Source: Fusobacterium ulcerans ATCC 49185 | GTDB lineage: Bacteria; Fusobacteriota; Fusobacteriia; Fusobacteriales; Fusobacteriaceae | Length of the DNA: 64,000 nucleotides | Assembly: GCF_900683735.1 (NCBI RefSeq) | Contig: NZ_LR215979.1 | Coordinates: 2,604,001 to 2,668,000 of the forward strand | Direction of reading: 5' to 3' | Part shown: piece after piece, positions 18,182 to 26,305 of the stretch | Numbering within the stretch: the first letter of the stretch is position 1 | How the letters are laid out: every line of letters begins with the position of its first letter | The notes under the pieces: model-generated | Databases searched by the model: none | Seen by the model: only the letters and a program-made list of their open reading frames with translations | What the model was told of the DNA's origin: nothing | Position numbers and translations under genes: made by a program

Positions 18182-19618
18182 TTATACTTCCTCTGCTTCC
18201 AGAAGTTCATCATCATAAACATCTTTTATATCATCTGTCTTTTTAGCCAACTCAAACCAGAAATTTACAACTTTCTCTTCTGAAAAATATACTCCAAATT
18301 TACTCTTATGATTATCTAGAATTCCTCTTACAATGGATAATCCTAATCCATGTCCATCTCTATCTCTAACTTTATCCAATCTATAAAATGGCGTCCATAT
18401 ACTGTCTAAATCATTTTCTGTTAAACGATCTGTTTCATTACTTACAATTATTCTTTCTTTATTTCCAAGATCTTCTGCACTAATTATTACATCTCTTTCT
18501 CCAGAAGAGTATTTCAGAGCATTTACCACAAGATTATCCAATACTCTTTCAATATATTTTTCATCACATAAAACAAAAATTTCTTTACTTCCACTATAAA
18601 TTACTTTTTTATATTTAGAGGAATATTTATCTCTTATATCTTTAATTATAGGATAGAAATTTACCTCTTCAATATCCATTTTAAAATATCCTGATTCCAT
18701 CTGTGATATAAGTAAAAGTTCTTTAACCAATGAGTCCATTTTTAAACTTTCTTCCATAATAACTTCACAGTAGAAATTTTTATCCTCTTCATTTGCAACA
18801 TTTTCTACCAATCCTTGAGCATATCCTTGTATTATTGATATAGGAGTTTTCAATTCATGACTTACACTTGCTATAAATTCTTTTCTTAATTTATCCAATC
18901 TCTTTTCATTTTCAATATCTATCATGAGTTTCTTATTGACTTTATTTAACTCGTCTATACTTTTTTCCAGAGTTTCTCCCATTCGATTAATAGCATAACC
19001 TAGTTCTCCAATTTCATCTCTGCTATCTTTTTCAAACTTTCTATTGAAATCAAGTTCTGAAATTTTCTGAGTTATTTCCTTTATTTCCAATATAGGATCA
19101 GTCATCTTTTTAGAAAATATAAAAGACATAGATGAACCTATTATCAGTGCCAATACTATTATTAAAAGATGGTATCGTGTGGATATTTCAAGTCCCTCTT
19201 GAATAAAACTCAAAGGAGTTATTATCTCAATATACCTATCACTTCTATAGGGCATAAATAGTATTAAAACTTTTCCTCTATAGTCAAGAAGAGTTATTTC
19301 TTCGAAAACATATTCATTTTCTTTAAGTCTCTCTGCTATACTATCTATTTCACTTTTAGAAAGTATTGATTCTGTTTCTAGTTTATACAGCTCTTGATTT
19401 TTTTTTATAAGTATGGCAACATTTGAATGCATTTCAAGATTTTGAAAATCTATGACATATTTAGGATCGACAAGTATTTTTCCCAGTTCTACAAGTTTTT
19501 CTTTCTTGTTTTTTATATAGAATTTTTCCAAATAGATACTGTTTGTTACTAATAATCCTAAGATTATCATCACTACTACACTGAACATCAGGAAAAATAT
19601 CTTCCATCTTATTTTCAT
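18182..19618 (-). CDS. Sensor histidine kinase of the copper-operon two-component system
   Basis: 478 residues. Order: transmembrane helix 8-28, an extracytoplasmic sensor region of about 120 residues, second helix about 150-169, HAMP, HisKA with the phosphoacceptor His254 in SHELKTP, and HATPase (N-box LVVNALKYS, later GHGLGLSIV). The sensor region has no cysteine and only one Met-His pair, so direct copper binding is not evident. The start overlaps the response-regulator stop by 4 bp (ATGA). It is the last gene of a run starting with copZ, so it is probably cotranscribed with copper export genes. The signal is inferred from this context only. Confidence 0.93.
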   Translation of the reverse strand: MKIRWKIFFLMFSVVVMIILGLLVTNSIYLEKFYIKNKKEKLVELGKILVDPKYVIDFQNLEMHSNVAILIKKNQELYKLETESILSKSEIDSIAERLKENEYVFEEITLLDYRGKVLILFMPYRSDRYIEIITPLSFIQEGLEISTRYHLLIIVLALIIGSSMSFIFSKKMTDPILEIKEITQKISELDFNRKFEKDSRDEIGELGYAINRMGETLEKSIDELNKVNKKLMIDIENEKRLDKLRKEFIASVSHELKTPISIIQGYAQGLVENVANEEDKNFYCEVIMEESLKMDSLVKELLLISQMESGYFKMDIEEVNFYPIIKDIRDKYSSKYKKVIYSGSKEIFVLCDEKYIERVLDNLVVNALKYSSGERDVIISAEDLGNKERIIVSNETDRLTENDLDSIWTPFYRLDKVRDRDGHGLGLSIVRGILDNHKSKFGVYFSEEKVVNFWFELAKKTDDIKDVYDDELLEAEEV

Positions 19619-20280
19619 TTGTCTCCCTCGAATTTATATCCAAATCCTCTTACTGTCTGGATAAAGTTATCTCCTATTTTCTTTCTTAATCTTTTTATAT
19701 GTGTATCCACAGTTCTTGAATCACCAAAGTAATCCCATCCCCATACTGAATTCAAAATCTTCTCTCTTGATAAAGCCAGTCCTTTATTCTCGATGAAAAA
19801 ATATAAAAGATCATATTCTTTAGGAGTAAGTTCAAGTATTACATCTCCTAATTTTACCTCTCTCTTAGATGTATCTATAACAAGATCTCCAAATTCAAGA
19901 TATGTTTTATCAACTATTTTTCCATCTCTTCTCAGTAGGGCTTTTACTTTTGCTACTAATAATTTAGGATTGAAAGGCTTTATCATATATTCATCTGTTT
20001 CTAGTTCAAATCCAAATAACTGATCACTTTCATCAGCTCTAGCTGTAAGCATGATAATAGGAACCTGTGATTCTTCTCTTATTTTTCTGCATACACTCCA
20101 GCCATCTATTTTTGGCATCATTATATCCAGAATAACAATATCATATGTAGTCTGGAAGAAGAGATCCAGCCCCTCTTCTCCATCACCAGCTTCATCTACA
20201 CTATATCCCTCTCTCACAAGGTAATCCTTTATGAGTTTTCTTATTTTCCATTCATCATCTACTACAAGTATCTTTTTCAT
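19615..20280 (-). CDS. OmpR-family response regulator
   Basis: 221 residues with the start at 20280. The receiver domain has the acidic pair DD at 8-9, the phosphoacceptor Asp52 in ILDIMMPK and the conserved lysine in KPF; the C-terminal winged helix ends TVRGFGYKFE. The ATG is preceded by GGGGGG; an earlier in-frame TTG was rejected. It lies 28 bp after the double-domain csoR and overlaps its kinase by 4 bp. Control of copper or envelope-stress genes is likely by position but unproven. Confidence 0.94.
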   Translation of the reverse strand: MKKILVVDDEWKIRKLIKDYLVREGYSVDEAGDGEEGLDLFFQTTYDIVILDIMMPKIDGWSVCRKIREESQVPIIMLTARADESDQLFGFELETDEYMIKPFNPKLLVAKVKALLRRDGKIVDKTYLEFGDLVIDTSKREVKLGDVILELTPKEYDLLYFFIENKGLALSREKILNSVWGWDYFGDSRTVDTHIKRLRKKIGDNFIQTVRGFGYKFEGDK

Positions 20281-20308
20281 AAAGCCCCCCAATCATAAAA
20301 TCTTTTCC

Positions 20309-20887
20309 TTATTTAATCATTTTATTTAATGTGTATAAAAGTTCTGTAATAACTCTGTCTTCATTTCCTGATTTTATATCTCTTACTATACAATTCTTTA
20401 TATGTGATTCAAGCACTAATTTTGATACTCCATCAAGTTCTCCTTTTACTAAAGATATTTCATTAAGAACCTCATTACAATGTTCTTCTTCTACCAAATC
20501 TTTTATTTTTCCTACTTGTGTTTCTATCTTCTTTATCATTTCTGGCAGATCTTCTTTTACTTTTTTACTTGTTTTATCTATCATCTTATTTAATGTCTGC
20601 ACAAGTTCAGAGATAATTTCATCTTCTGAACCTGCTTTGATATCATTGACTACACAATTTCTTATATGAGATTCAAGTATTAATTTAGATACTCCATTCA
20701 AAGCAGATTTTACAGATGATATCTGATTAAGAACATCATCACATCCAACTCTATTTACCAACATCTTCCCTATTCCTCTTATCTGCCCCTCTATCCTGTT
20801 TATCCTTGCTTCCAGTTTTTTCTTAAATGCTGGGCATTCCTTGCTCATACATTCATTGGATATACAGGTTCTCTTTAATTTATCCAT
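20309..20887 (-). CDS. csoR: Tandem-domain CsoR-type copper-sensing repressor
   Basis: CsoR proteins are all-helical repressors of about 90-120 residues that release DNA when Cu(I) binds a Cys-His-Cys site. This 192-residue protein holds two such domains in one chain. Domain 1 (about 22-105) has Cys49, His74 and Cys78; domain 2 (about 115-192) has Cys137, His162 and Cys166. Both keep the 25- and 4-residue spacing of mycobacterial CsoR. Domain 1 retains the basic DNA-contact helix INRIEGQIRG; domain 2 has IKKIETQVGKI, with the arginines lost. The N-terminus adds Cys8, Cys13 and Cys18. It lies 20 bp after copA. Copper sensing is strongly implied; the effect of the fusion is unknown. Confidence 0.9.
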   Translation of the reverse strand: MDKLKRTCISNECMSKECPAFKKKLEARINRIEGQIRGIGKMLVNRVGCDDVLNQISSVKSALNGVSKLILESHIRNCVVNDIKAGSEDEIISELVQTLNKMIDKTSKKVKEDLPEMIKKIETQVGKIKDLVEEEHCNEVLNEISLVKGELDGVSKLVLESHIKNCIVRDIKSGNEDRVITELLYTLNKMIK

Positions 20888-20907
20888 CTTTAAAATCCCC
20901 CTTGTTA

Positions 20908-23376
20908 CTATTTCTTAAAATTCTTAAGTCTCAATGCATTAGTTACTACTGAAACAGAACTCATAGCCATTGCTCCTCCTGCTATCATAGGATTCAAAAG
21001 ATGTCCTGTGAAAGGATAAAGTAATCCTGCTGCTATTGGTATTCCTAAAGTGTTATATATAAATGCCCAGAATAAGTTTTGTTTTATATTTTTGATAGTA
21101 GCATTGCTTAGATCCATTGCTGTCAGTACATCTTTTAGATTTCTTTTCATCAAAACGATGTCTGCACTTTCCATAGCAATATCTGTTCCTCCACCTATGG
21201 CTATTCCTACATCAGCCTGTACAAGAGCTGGCGAATCATTTATTCCATCTCCTACCATAGCTACATTATAACCTTCTTCCTGTAATTCTTTTACTTTCAA
21301 ATATTTATCCTCAGGTGTAACTTCAGCAAATATCATATCTATTCCAACCTGTTTTCCAATTGCTTCAGCTGTTATCTTATTATCTCCAGTAATCATTCCA
21401 ATTTTATATCCTCTTTCTTTCAATTCTTTAATAGTATCTACAGCTTCCTCTTTCATTACATCAGCAACTGCTATTATACCTAAGAATTTTCCATCTATAG
21501 CCATATACATTGGAGTTTTTCCTTGAGATGCCAATTCATCCAGTTCTTTTTTCATAGTTATTTCTATATTTTTAGCTTTCATCAGCTTGATGTTTCCTAT
21601 TAAAACTTCACTCTCTTCTATTTTACCATATACTCCCTGTCCAGTTATAGAAATAAAATCATTTACCTGAGGAAATACAAGTTCTCTGTTTTTAGCTTCC
21701 TCAACAATAGCCTCTCCCAATGGATGTTCTGAGTGAAGTTCCAAAGCTCCTGCTATTTGTAGTATATCATTTTCTTTATATCCATCTAAAGTTAAAATAT
21801 CTGTTACTTTTGGTTTTCCCTCTGTTAATGTTCCAGTCTTATCAAATACAACTGTATTTACTTTATGAGCTTTTTCCAGAGCTTCTCCAGATTTTATTAA
21901 TATTCCAAGTTCCGCTCCTTTTCCAGTTCCTACCATTATAGCAGTAGGTGTAGCAAGTCCTAATGAACATGGACAAGCAATTACCATTACAGAAATAAAA
22001 ATAGTAAGAGCAAATATAGAAGGAGTATTATTTATTTCTACAATACCACGGCTTCCTAAGTAATACCATATAATTCCTGCTGCTGTTGCTATAAGCATAA
22101 CAATTGGAACAAAATAAGATGATACTTTATCTGCTATCTTGGCAATAGGAGCTTTAGATCCCTGAGCATTCTCCACTAGTTTTATTATTTTAGATATTAC
22201 AGTATCTTTTCCAACTGCTGTTGCTTCTATTTTTAGACTTCCATTTTTATTTATACTTGCACCATACACAACATCTCCTGCTGCTTTATCAATTGGAATA
22301 CTCTCTCCTGTCAGCATAGATTCATCTACAGTACTGTTTCCATCAATTACTTTTCCATCAACTGGAATACTTTCTCCAGGTTTTACTAAAAGAACTTCAC
22401 CTTTTTCCACTTCTTCTATATCTACCTGTACTATTTCTCCATTTCTTATAAGATTAGCTTTTTTACTTTTTAAGCTCATCAATTTTTTTATAGCTTCAGA
22501 AGTTTTCCCTTTGCTTACTCCTTCAAGATATTTCCCTAAAAGAATAAGTGCCAGAATAACTACAGCAGATTCATAATAAAGAGAGTGAACATAGTGATGA
22601 TTTCCTTCTGCTATCTTAAAAGTTCCATATATACTATAAAGTAAAGCTGACCCTGTTCCTGTTGCTATCAATGAATCCATACTTGGACTTTTCATAAATA
22701 ATTGTTTAAATCCAACTATATAGAATCTTCTTCCTATATACACCACTGGTAAAGCAAGTATAAACTGCACTATTGCAAAATTTAATGGATTAGCATCTGG
22801 TGAAATAATAGAAGGAACTGGAAGTCCTATCATTGTACCCATAGCTATATAGAAAACAATAGCAGAAAAAACAATTGCTATTTTAAATTCTAAAAACTCT
22901 CTTTTTAAATGATCTTCTTTCTCTTTGTCTTTTTGGTTTTCAGAAGATTCTTCATGCCTTGTTCCAGTATATCCCATTTTTTGCATTACTTCAAGAATTT
23001 CTGAAAGCTTAATAACATCTGAATCATAAACAATTTTTCCTCTGCTGTTTGCTAAGTTTACTGCTACTGATTTTACTCCATTAAGTTTTGAAACTTTTTT
23101 TTCTATTTTATTGACACAGACTTGGCAGCTTATTCCATCAATATCCAATTCTATATCTTTTAAATCTGATTCTTCCTCTATTTCATATCCTAATTTTTTT
23201 ACAGTTTCTATTATTATTTCTTCTTTTAAAATTGTTTCATCATAATCAACTGAAAGTTTTTCTGTGGAAAGGTTAACAGTCGCTTCTTTTATTCCTTCTA
23301 ATTTAGATAATTTTTTCTCTATTTTATTTACACAAACTTGGCAGCTTATGCCACCAAGTTTATAAGTTTTTTTCAT
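20908..23376 (-). CDS. copA: CopA, Cu(I)-exporting P1B-type ATPase
   Basis: 822 residues, exporting monovalent copper across the inner membrane. Two N-terminal heavy-metal-associated domains carry CQVC motifs at 12-15 and 84-87. Next come the membrane helices with CPC in VIACPCSLG, the phosphorylation motif DKTGTLT, the nucleotide-binding HP dipeptide (SEHPLGEAI), and GDGINDSPAL. The transmembrane signature (CPC, with NA and MSS near the C-terminus) fits the Cu(I) group rather than zinc or cadmium. The start overlaps the copZ stop by one base. The downstream gene is the double CsoR. Confidence 0.96.
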   Translation of the reverse strand: MKKTYKLGGISCQVCVNKIEKKLSKLEGIKEATVNLSTEKLSVDYDETILKEEIIIETVKKLGYEIEEESDLKDIELDIDGISCQVCVNKIEKKVSKLNGVKSVAVNLANSRGKIVYDSDVIKLSEILEVMQKMGYTGTRHEESSENQKDKEKEDHLKREFLEFKIAIVFSAIVFYIAMGTMIGLPVPSIISPDANPLNFAIVQFILALPVVYIGRRFYIVGFKQLFMKSPSMDSLIATGTGSALLYSIYGTFKIAEGNHHYVHSLYYESAVVILALILLGKYLEGVSKGKTSEAIKKLMSLKSKKANLIRNGEIVQVDIEEVEKGEVLLVKPGESIPVDGKVIDGNSTVDESMLTGESIPIDKAAGDVVYGASINKNGSLKIEATAVGKDTVISKIIKLVENAQGSKAPIAKIADKVSSYFVPIVMLIATAAGIIWYYLGSRGIVEINNTPSIFALTIFISVMVIACPCSLGLATPTAIMVGTGKGAELGILIKSGEALEKAHKVNTVVFDKTGTLTEGKPKVTDILTLDGYKENDILQIAGALELHSEHPLGEAIVEEAKNRELVFPQVNDFISITGQGVYGKIEESEVLIGNIKLMKAKNIEITMKKELDELASQGKTPMYMAIDGKFLGIIAVADVMKEEAVDTIKELKERGYKIGMITGDNKITAEAIGKQVGIDMIFAEVTPEDKYLKVKELQEEGYNVAMVGDGINDSPALVQADVGIAIGGGTDIAMESADIVLMKRNLKDVLTAMDLSNATIKNIKQNLFWAFIYNTLGIPIAAGLLYPFTGHLLNPMIAGGAMAMSSVSVVTNALRLKNFKK

Positions 23377-23573
23377 TATTCCTCAACCTCGTATCCTGCA
23401 TCATCCAATGCTTCAATTATTTTTTTAAAATCATATCCTTCTGGGATATCAACAGATGCCTCTCCAATTTTTACATCCAATAAATTTACTTCATCTAAAC
23501 CTTCTAAAGCCTCTTTCACGTGTGCCACACATTTCTGACAACCCATACCATCTATTTTTATTATTCTTTTCAT
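23376..23573 (-). CDS. copZ: CopZ-like copper chaperone
   Basis: A 65-residue heavy-metal-associated domain with the metal site GMGCQKC (Cys12, Cys15) and the expected ferredoxin-like pattern. Such proteins carry Cu(I) in the cytosol to the CopA ATPase. AGGAGG precedes the ATG. It is the first gene of the operon and its stop overlaps the copA start (TAATG). Two CsoR-like operators flank its promoter. Confidence 0.93.
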   Translation of the reverse strand: MKRIIKIDGMGCQKCVAHVKEALEGLDEVNLLDVKIGEASVDIPEGYDFKKIIEALDDAGYEVEE

Positions 23574-23597
23574 AAATAATACCTCCTGATTTTAAAT

Positions 23598-23616
23598 TAT
23601 AGGGTATACCCCTATA
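23598..23616 (-). promoter_or_regulatory. CsoR-type operator 1 at the copZ transcription start
   Basis: The near-palindrome TATAGGG / TATACCCCTATA straddles the expected transcription start, immediately downstream of the -10. TACCCC(N)GGG-like dyads are the usual CsoR binding sequence. Binding here would block the polymerase. Confidence 0.65.
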
Positions 23617-23618
23617 TA

Positions 23619-23647
23619 ATAGTAACTCATTTTTTTCTAAAAGTCAA
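23619..23647 (-). promoter_or_regulatory. Promoter of the copZ-copA-csoR operon
   Basis: Minus-strand TTGACT, 17-bp spacer, TACTAT. The -10 lies about 45 bp upstream of the copZ ATG, between the two CsoR-like operator sequences. Confidence 0.65.
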
Positions 23648-23668
23648 TATATTTTAACATTCTTTAAC

Positions 23669-23682
23669 TATATACCCCTATA
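23669..23682 (-). promoter_or_regulatory. CsoR-type operator 2 (half-conserved), upstream of the copZ -35
   Basis: TATATACCCCTATA repeats the right half of operator 1, about 65 bp away and upstream of the -35. The left GGG arm is missing, so it may be a weaker or half site. Confidence 0.45.
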
Positions 23683-23844
23683 TTAACTTCTAAAAAAATC
23701 AAATATTTTATTATAATTATTCTATATTGATTATTTGAAATTTTTTATTATTATCCTCTTATTTTTTTATTTTTCATTAAATTTTTATTTAAAATCAAAA
23801 TTTTACTTTTACTTCAAAGAATTCTATAAAATTCATTTTTATAT

Positions 23845-23873
23845 TTGACAAAATTGGTTCTTTTTGATATAAT
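23845..23873 (+). promoter_or_regulatory. Consensus sigma-70-type promoter of the leader transcript
   Basis: A perfect TTGACA, 17-bp spacer, TATAAT pair on plus, one of the strongest promoter matches in the window. Transcription is expected to start near 23881, some 175 bp upstream of the next plus-strand gene. Confidence 0.8.
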
Positions 23874-23880
23874 TTCAATC

Positions 23881-23970
23881 GTTAAGTATCAATTTAATAT
23901 GTTAGCGGAGAGAAGTGAAAGCTAAAATAATTTTATGGATATCCATGAATTTATTTTAGTTTATTTTTTT
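23881..23970 (+). ncRNA. Candidate structured leader or small RNA ending in a terminator
   Basis: From the predicted start near 23881, about 90 nt lead to a hairpin and a T tract. The terminator stem is CTAAAATAA (23922-23930) with TTATTTTAG (23951-23959), with further pairing ATGGAT/ATCCAT inside and TTTATTTTTTT behind it. A small upstream stem TTAGC (23902-23906) / GCTAA (23921-23925) uses the same bases as the terminator's left arm, so the two folds exclude each other, as in an attenuator. It could control the downstream gene pair or be a free small RNA. It does not match the glycine riboswitch or another class I know. Confidence 0.5.
23915..23959 (+). other. Possible 14-codon leader peptide within the attenuator-like hairpin
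   Basis: GTG at 23915, with GGAGAG a few bases upstream, opens a 14-codon frame ending at TAG 23957-23959, exactly at the end of the terminator stem's right arm. Translation would disturb the hairpin. The peptide (KAKIILWISMNLF after the start) has no run of one amino acid typical of biosynthetic attenuators. It may be chance. Confidence 0.25.
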
Positions 23971-24056
23971 GTAAAAACACTGTAAAAAAGCTGGTAAAAG
24001 TTTAAAAAATATATTATTATCTAAAAAATGGTTTTTAAGAATTGGAGGAAAATAAA

Positions 24057-24785
24057 ATGACAAAGAATTTCGCACATAGAGGATTCAGTGGAAAATATCC
24101 TGAAAACACTATGCTTGCTTTTAAAAAAGCTATAGAAGCTGGTGCTGATGGAATAGAACTTGATGTCCAGTTAACTAAAGATGGAGAAGTAGTTATCATT
24201 CATGATGAAACAATAGATCGTACAACAGATGGAAAAGGGCTGGTAGCAGACTATACTTATGAAGAATTGTGCAGTTTTGATGCTTCATTCATCTATCATG
24301 GACAGATGGGATTTAATAAAATTCCTACTTTAAGAGAATATCTGGAACTTGTTAAAGATAAAAATATTATAACTAATATTGAACTGAAAACTGGCATTCT
24401 TGAATATCCTGGTATTGAAGAAAAAGTTTGGAATCTTATCCAAGAATACAAAGTTGAAGATAAAGTTATAATTTCAAGCTTCAATCACTACAGTGTACTT
24501 CGGATGAAAAATATAGCTCCTAATCTAAAATATGGGCTTCTATCTGAAACTTGGCTTATAAATGCTGGTAAATATACACATGATCTTGGTATTCAATGTT
24601 ATCACCCTGTACACTATAATTTAGTTCCTGAAGTTATAGATGAGATTAAAAAATATGGAATAGAAATAAATACATATACTGTCAATAAAGAAAAAGATAT
24701 ACATTATCTCATAGAAAAAGGAATAGATATTATTATAGGAAATTTTCCTGATCTGGCAGGAAAAATAATTAAAGAATATAAATAA
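24057..24785 (+). CDS. Glycerophosphodiester phosphodiesterase (cytoplasmic, UgpQ-like)
   Basis: 242 residues, hydrolysing glycerophosphodiesters to glycerol 3-phosphate and an alcohol. Catalytic marks of the GDPD family are AHRGFSGKYPENT at the N-terminus, GIELDVQLTKDGEVVIIHDE, and TNIELK in the middle. There is no signal peptide, so it is cytoplasmic. GGAGG precedes the ATG at 24057; the earlier in-frame TTG lies inside that site. It is followed after 31 bp by an AgcS symporter on the same strand. Confidence 0.92.
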   Translation: MTKNFAHRGFSGKYPENTMLAFKKAIEAGADGIELDVQLTKDGEVVIIHDETIDRTTDGKGLVADYTYEELCSFDASFIYHGQMGFNKIPTLREYLELVKDKNIITNIELKTGILEYPGIEEKVWNLIQEYKVEDKVIISSFNHYSVLRMKNIAPNLKYGLLSETWLINAGKYTHDLGIQCYHPVHYNLVPEVIDEIKKYGIEINTYTVNKEKDIHYLIEKGIDIIIGNFPDLAGKIIKEYK

Positions 24786-24816
24786 ATTTTTATATAAAAC
24801 ATTGGGAGGAGTTAAT

Positions 24817-26178
24817 ATGGACCAATTTGAATTTCTGTTAGAAAGAATCAATGGAATAATCTGGGGAAAATGGCTTGTTTTTATTTTACTGGGACTTGGA
24901 ATACTTTATACTTTTACAAATGGTTTTATTCAAGTGAGATATTTTGGATTTATTATGAGAAAAACTCTTATAGAGTCTTTTAAATCTAGAAATGATGAAA
25001 AAGGTGAAGGTTCTATCCCATCTTTCAAAGCAATGATGGTAACTCTTGCTGGAAATGTTGGAGGAGGAAATGTTGTTGGTATAGCTACTGCTATCACTGC
25101 TGGTGGTATGGGTGCTGTATTCTGGATGTGGGTTGCTGCATTTTTTGGAATGGCTTTGAAATATGGAGAAATTGTTCTTTCTCAGCTGTATCGTGGAAAA
25201 GATTCAAATGAAAATATTTTAAGTGGACCTATGTACTATATCAGAGATGGATTGAAAATGCCTTGGCTTGGAGTAGTTATTGCTGTACTTATGTGTACAA
25301 AAATGATGGGAGCAAATCTTGTTCAGTCTAATACTATTGCTGGAATTTTAAGTTCTAATTATAATATCCCAACTTATATCACTGGAGTAGTTCTTATCTG
25401 CCTTTTAATGGCTATTACACTTGGAGGACTTAAAAGAGTTGCTAATATTGCAACTGCTCTTGTTCCTATAATGTCAATTTTCTATATTTGTGCTGGACTT
25501 TTAGTTATTTTATTAAATGCTCAGCAAGTTCCTACTATATTTGCTACTATTTTCAGAGAAGCATTTTCTCTAAAAGCTGCTGCTGGAGGTACTGGTGGAT
25601 ATGTTATGGCAAGAGCTCTTCAATATGGTATTACTCGTGGTATGTATTCTAATGAGGCTGGAGAAGGAACTGCACCTTTTGCCCATGGTTCTGCAATTGT
25701 TGAACATCCTTGCAGAGAAGGAATTGCTGGTGTTACAGAAGTTTTCCTAGATACTATAATAGTTTGTACTATCACAGCTCTTATTGTTGGGGTTACTGGT
25801 CTTTACAAAACAAATACTCCTGGTTCAGTAATGGCCATTGAAGCATTTGGTACTGTATGGTCACCATTAAAGCATGCTGCAACACTTTCATTATTAGTAT
25901 TTTGTTTTACTACTTTAATGGGACAATGGTTCAATGCTGCTAAAAGTTTTACTTATGCTTTTGGTCCTGAAGTAACTGCTAAATGCAGATATGTATTCCC
26001 TTTCCTATGTATTGTTGGATCAATTACTAAAATCAGTCTTGTTTGGACTATTCAAGACTTGGCTATGGGATTAGTTGTTATTCCTAACATGATAGCATTG
26101 GTTGTTTTATTCCCTAAAGTTGTTGAGCAGACTAAGGATTATTTTTCAAATCCAAAATTCTATCCAGGAAATAAATAG
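24817..26178 (+). CDS. AgcS-family alanine/glycine:cation symporter
   Basis: 453 residues, about 10 membrane segments. Family marks are GNVGGGNVVGIATAI near residue 80, MWVAAFFGMALKYGE, and YSNEAGEGTAPFAH near residue 285. AgcS proteins import alanine or glycine with sodium or protons. GGGAGG precedes the ATG at 24817. It probably shares a transcript with the phosphodiesterase and ends at a good terminator. No glycine riboswitch was found in front of it, although such switches regulate transporters of this type in Fusobacterium nucleatum. The substrate is inferred from family. Confidence 0.92.
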   Translation: MDQFEFLLERINGIIWGKWLVFILLGLGILYTFTNGFIQVRYFGFIMRKTLIESFKSRNDEKGEGSIPSFKAMMVTLAGNVGGGNVVGIATAITAGGMGAVFWMWVAAFFGMALKYGEIVLSQLYRGKDSNENILSGPMYYIRDGLKMPWLGVVIAVLMCTKMMGANLVQSNTIAGILSSNYNIPTYITGVVLICLLMAITLGGLKRVANIATALVPIMSIFYICAGLLVILLNAQQVPTIFATIFREAFSLKAAAGGTGGYVMARALQYGITRGMYSNEAGEGTAPFAHGSAIVEHPCREGIAGVTEVFLDTIIVCTITALIVGVTGLYKTNTPGSVMAIEAFGTVWSPLKHAATLSLLVFCFTTLMGQWFNAAKSFTYAFGPEVTAKCRYVFPFLCIVGSITKISLVWTIQDLAMGLVVIPNMIALVVLFPKVVEQTKDYFSNPKFYPGNK

Positions 26179-26180
26179 TT

Positions 26181-26216
26181 AAAAAATGGGTGGCCAGAGT
26201 GAGTCATCCATTTTTT
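26181..26216 (+). terminator. Rho-independent terminator of the agcS transcript
   Basis: AAAAAATGGGTG pairs with CATCCATTTTTT (one G-T) around a loop of about 12 bases, directly after the agcS stop and running into a T tract. Confidence 0.8.
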
Positions 26217-26236
26217 ATTTTATATTTATGTAAAAG

Positions 26237-26259
26237 AAAAAAGGGTCTAAACCCTTTTT
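26237..26259 (-). terminator. Rho-independent terminator of the malX-malY-like operon
   Basis: On the minus strand AAAAAGGGT pairs with ACCCTTTTTT around a 4-base loop with a T-rich tail; about 47 bp beyond the malY-like stop. It works in both directions and backs up the agcS terminator. Confidence 0.75.
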
Positions 26260-26305
26260 CCAATTTTTTTATATAACAATAATTATACTTCAATATATAA
26301 AAAGA

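Larger units (their letters stand above)
23574..24056. other. Long divergent intergenic region between copZ and the glycerophosphodiesterase gene
   Basis: About 480 bp without a recognised gene. The left part holds the copper operators and promoter. The middle (about 23690-23840) is almost pure A/T with nothing recognisable. The right part holds a near-consensus plus-strand promoter, a structured leader ending in a terminator-like hairpin, and then about 85 bp up to the downstream start codon. Confidence 0.6.

Noticed and set aside
23881-24056. Glycine riboswitch before the AgcS transporter operon
   Set aside because: The conserved glycine-riboswitch core (the CACCGAAG and CTCTCAGG elements) is absent; only a GGAGAG string is shared.
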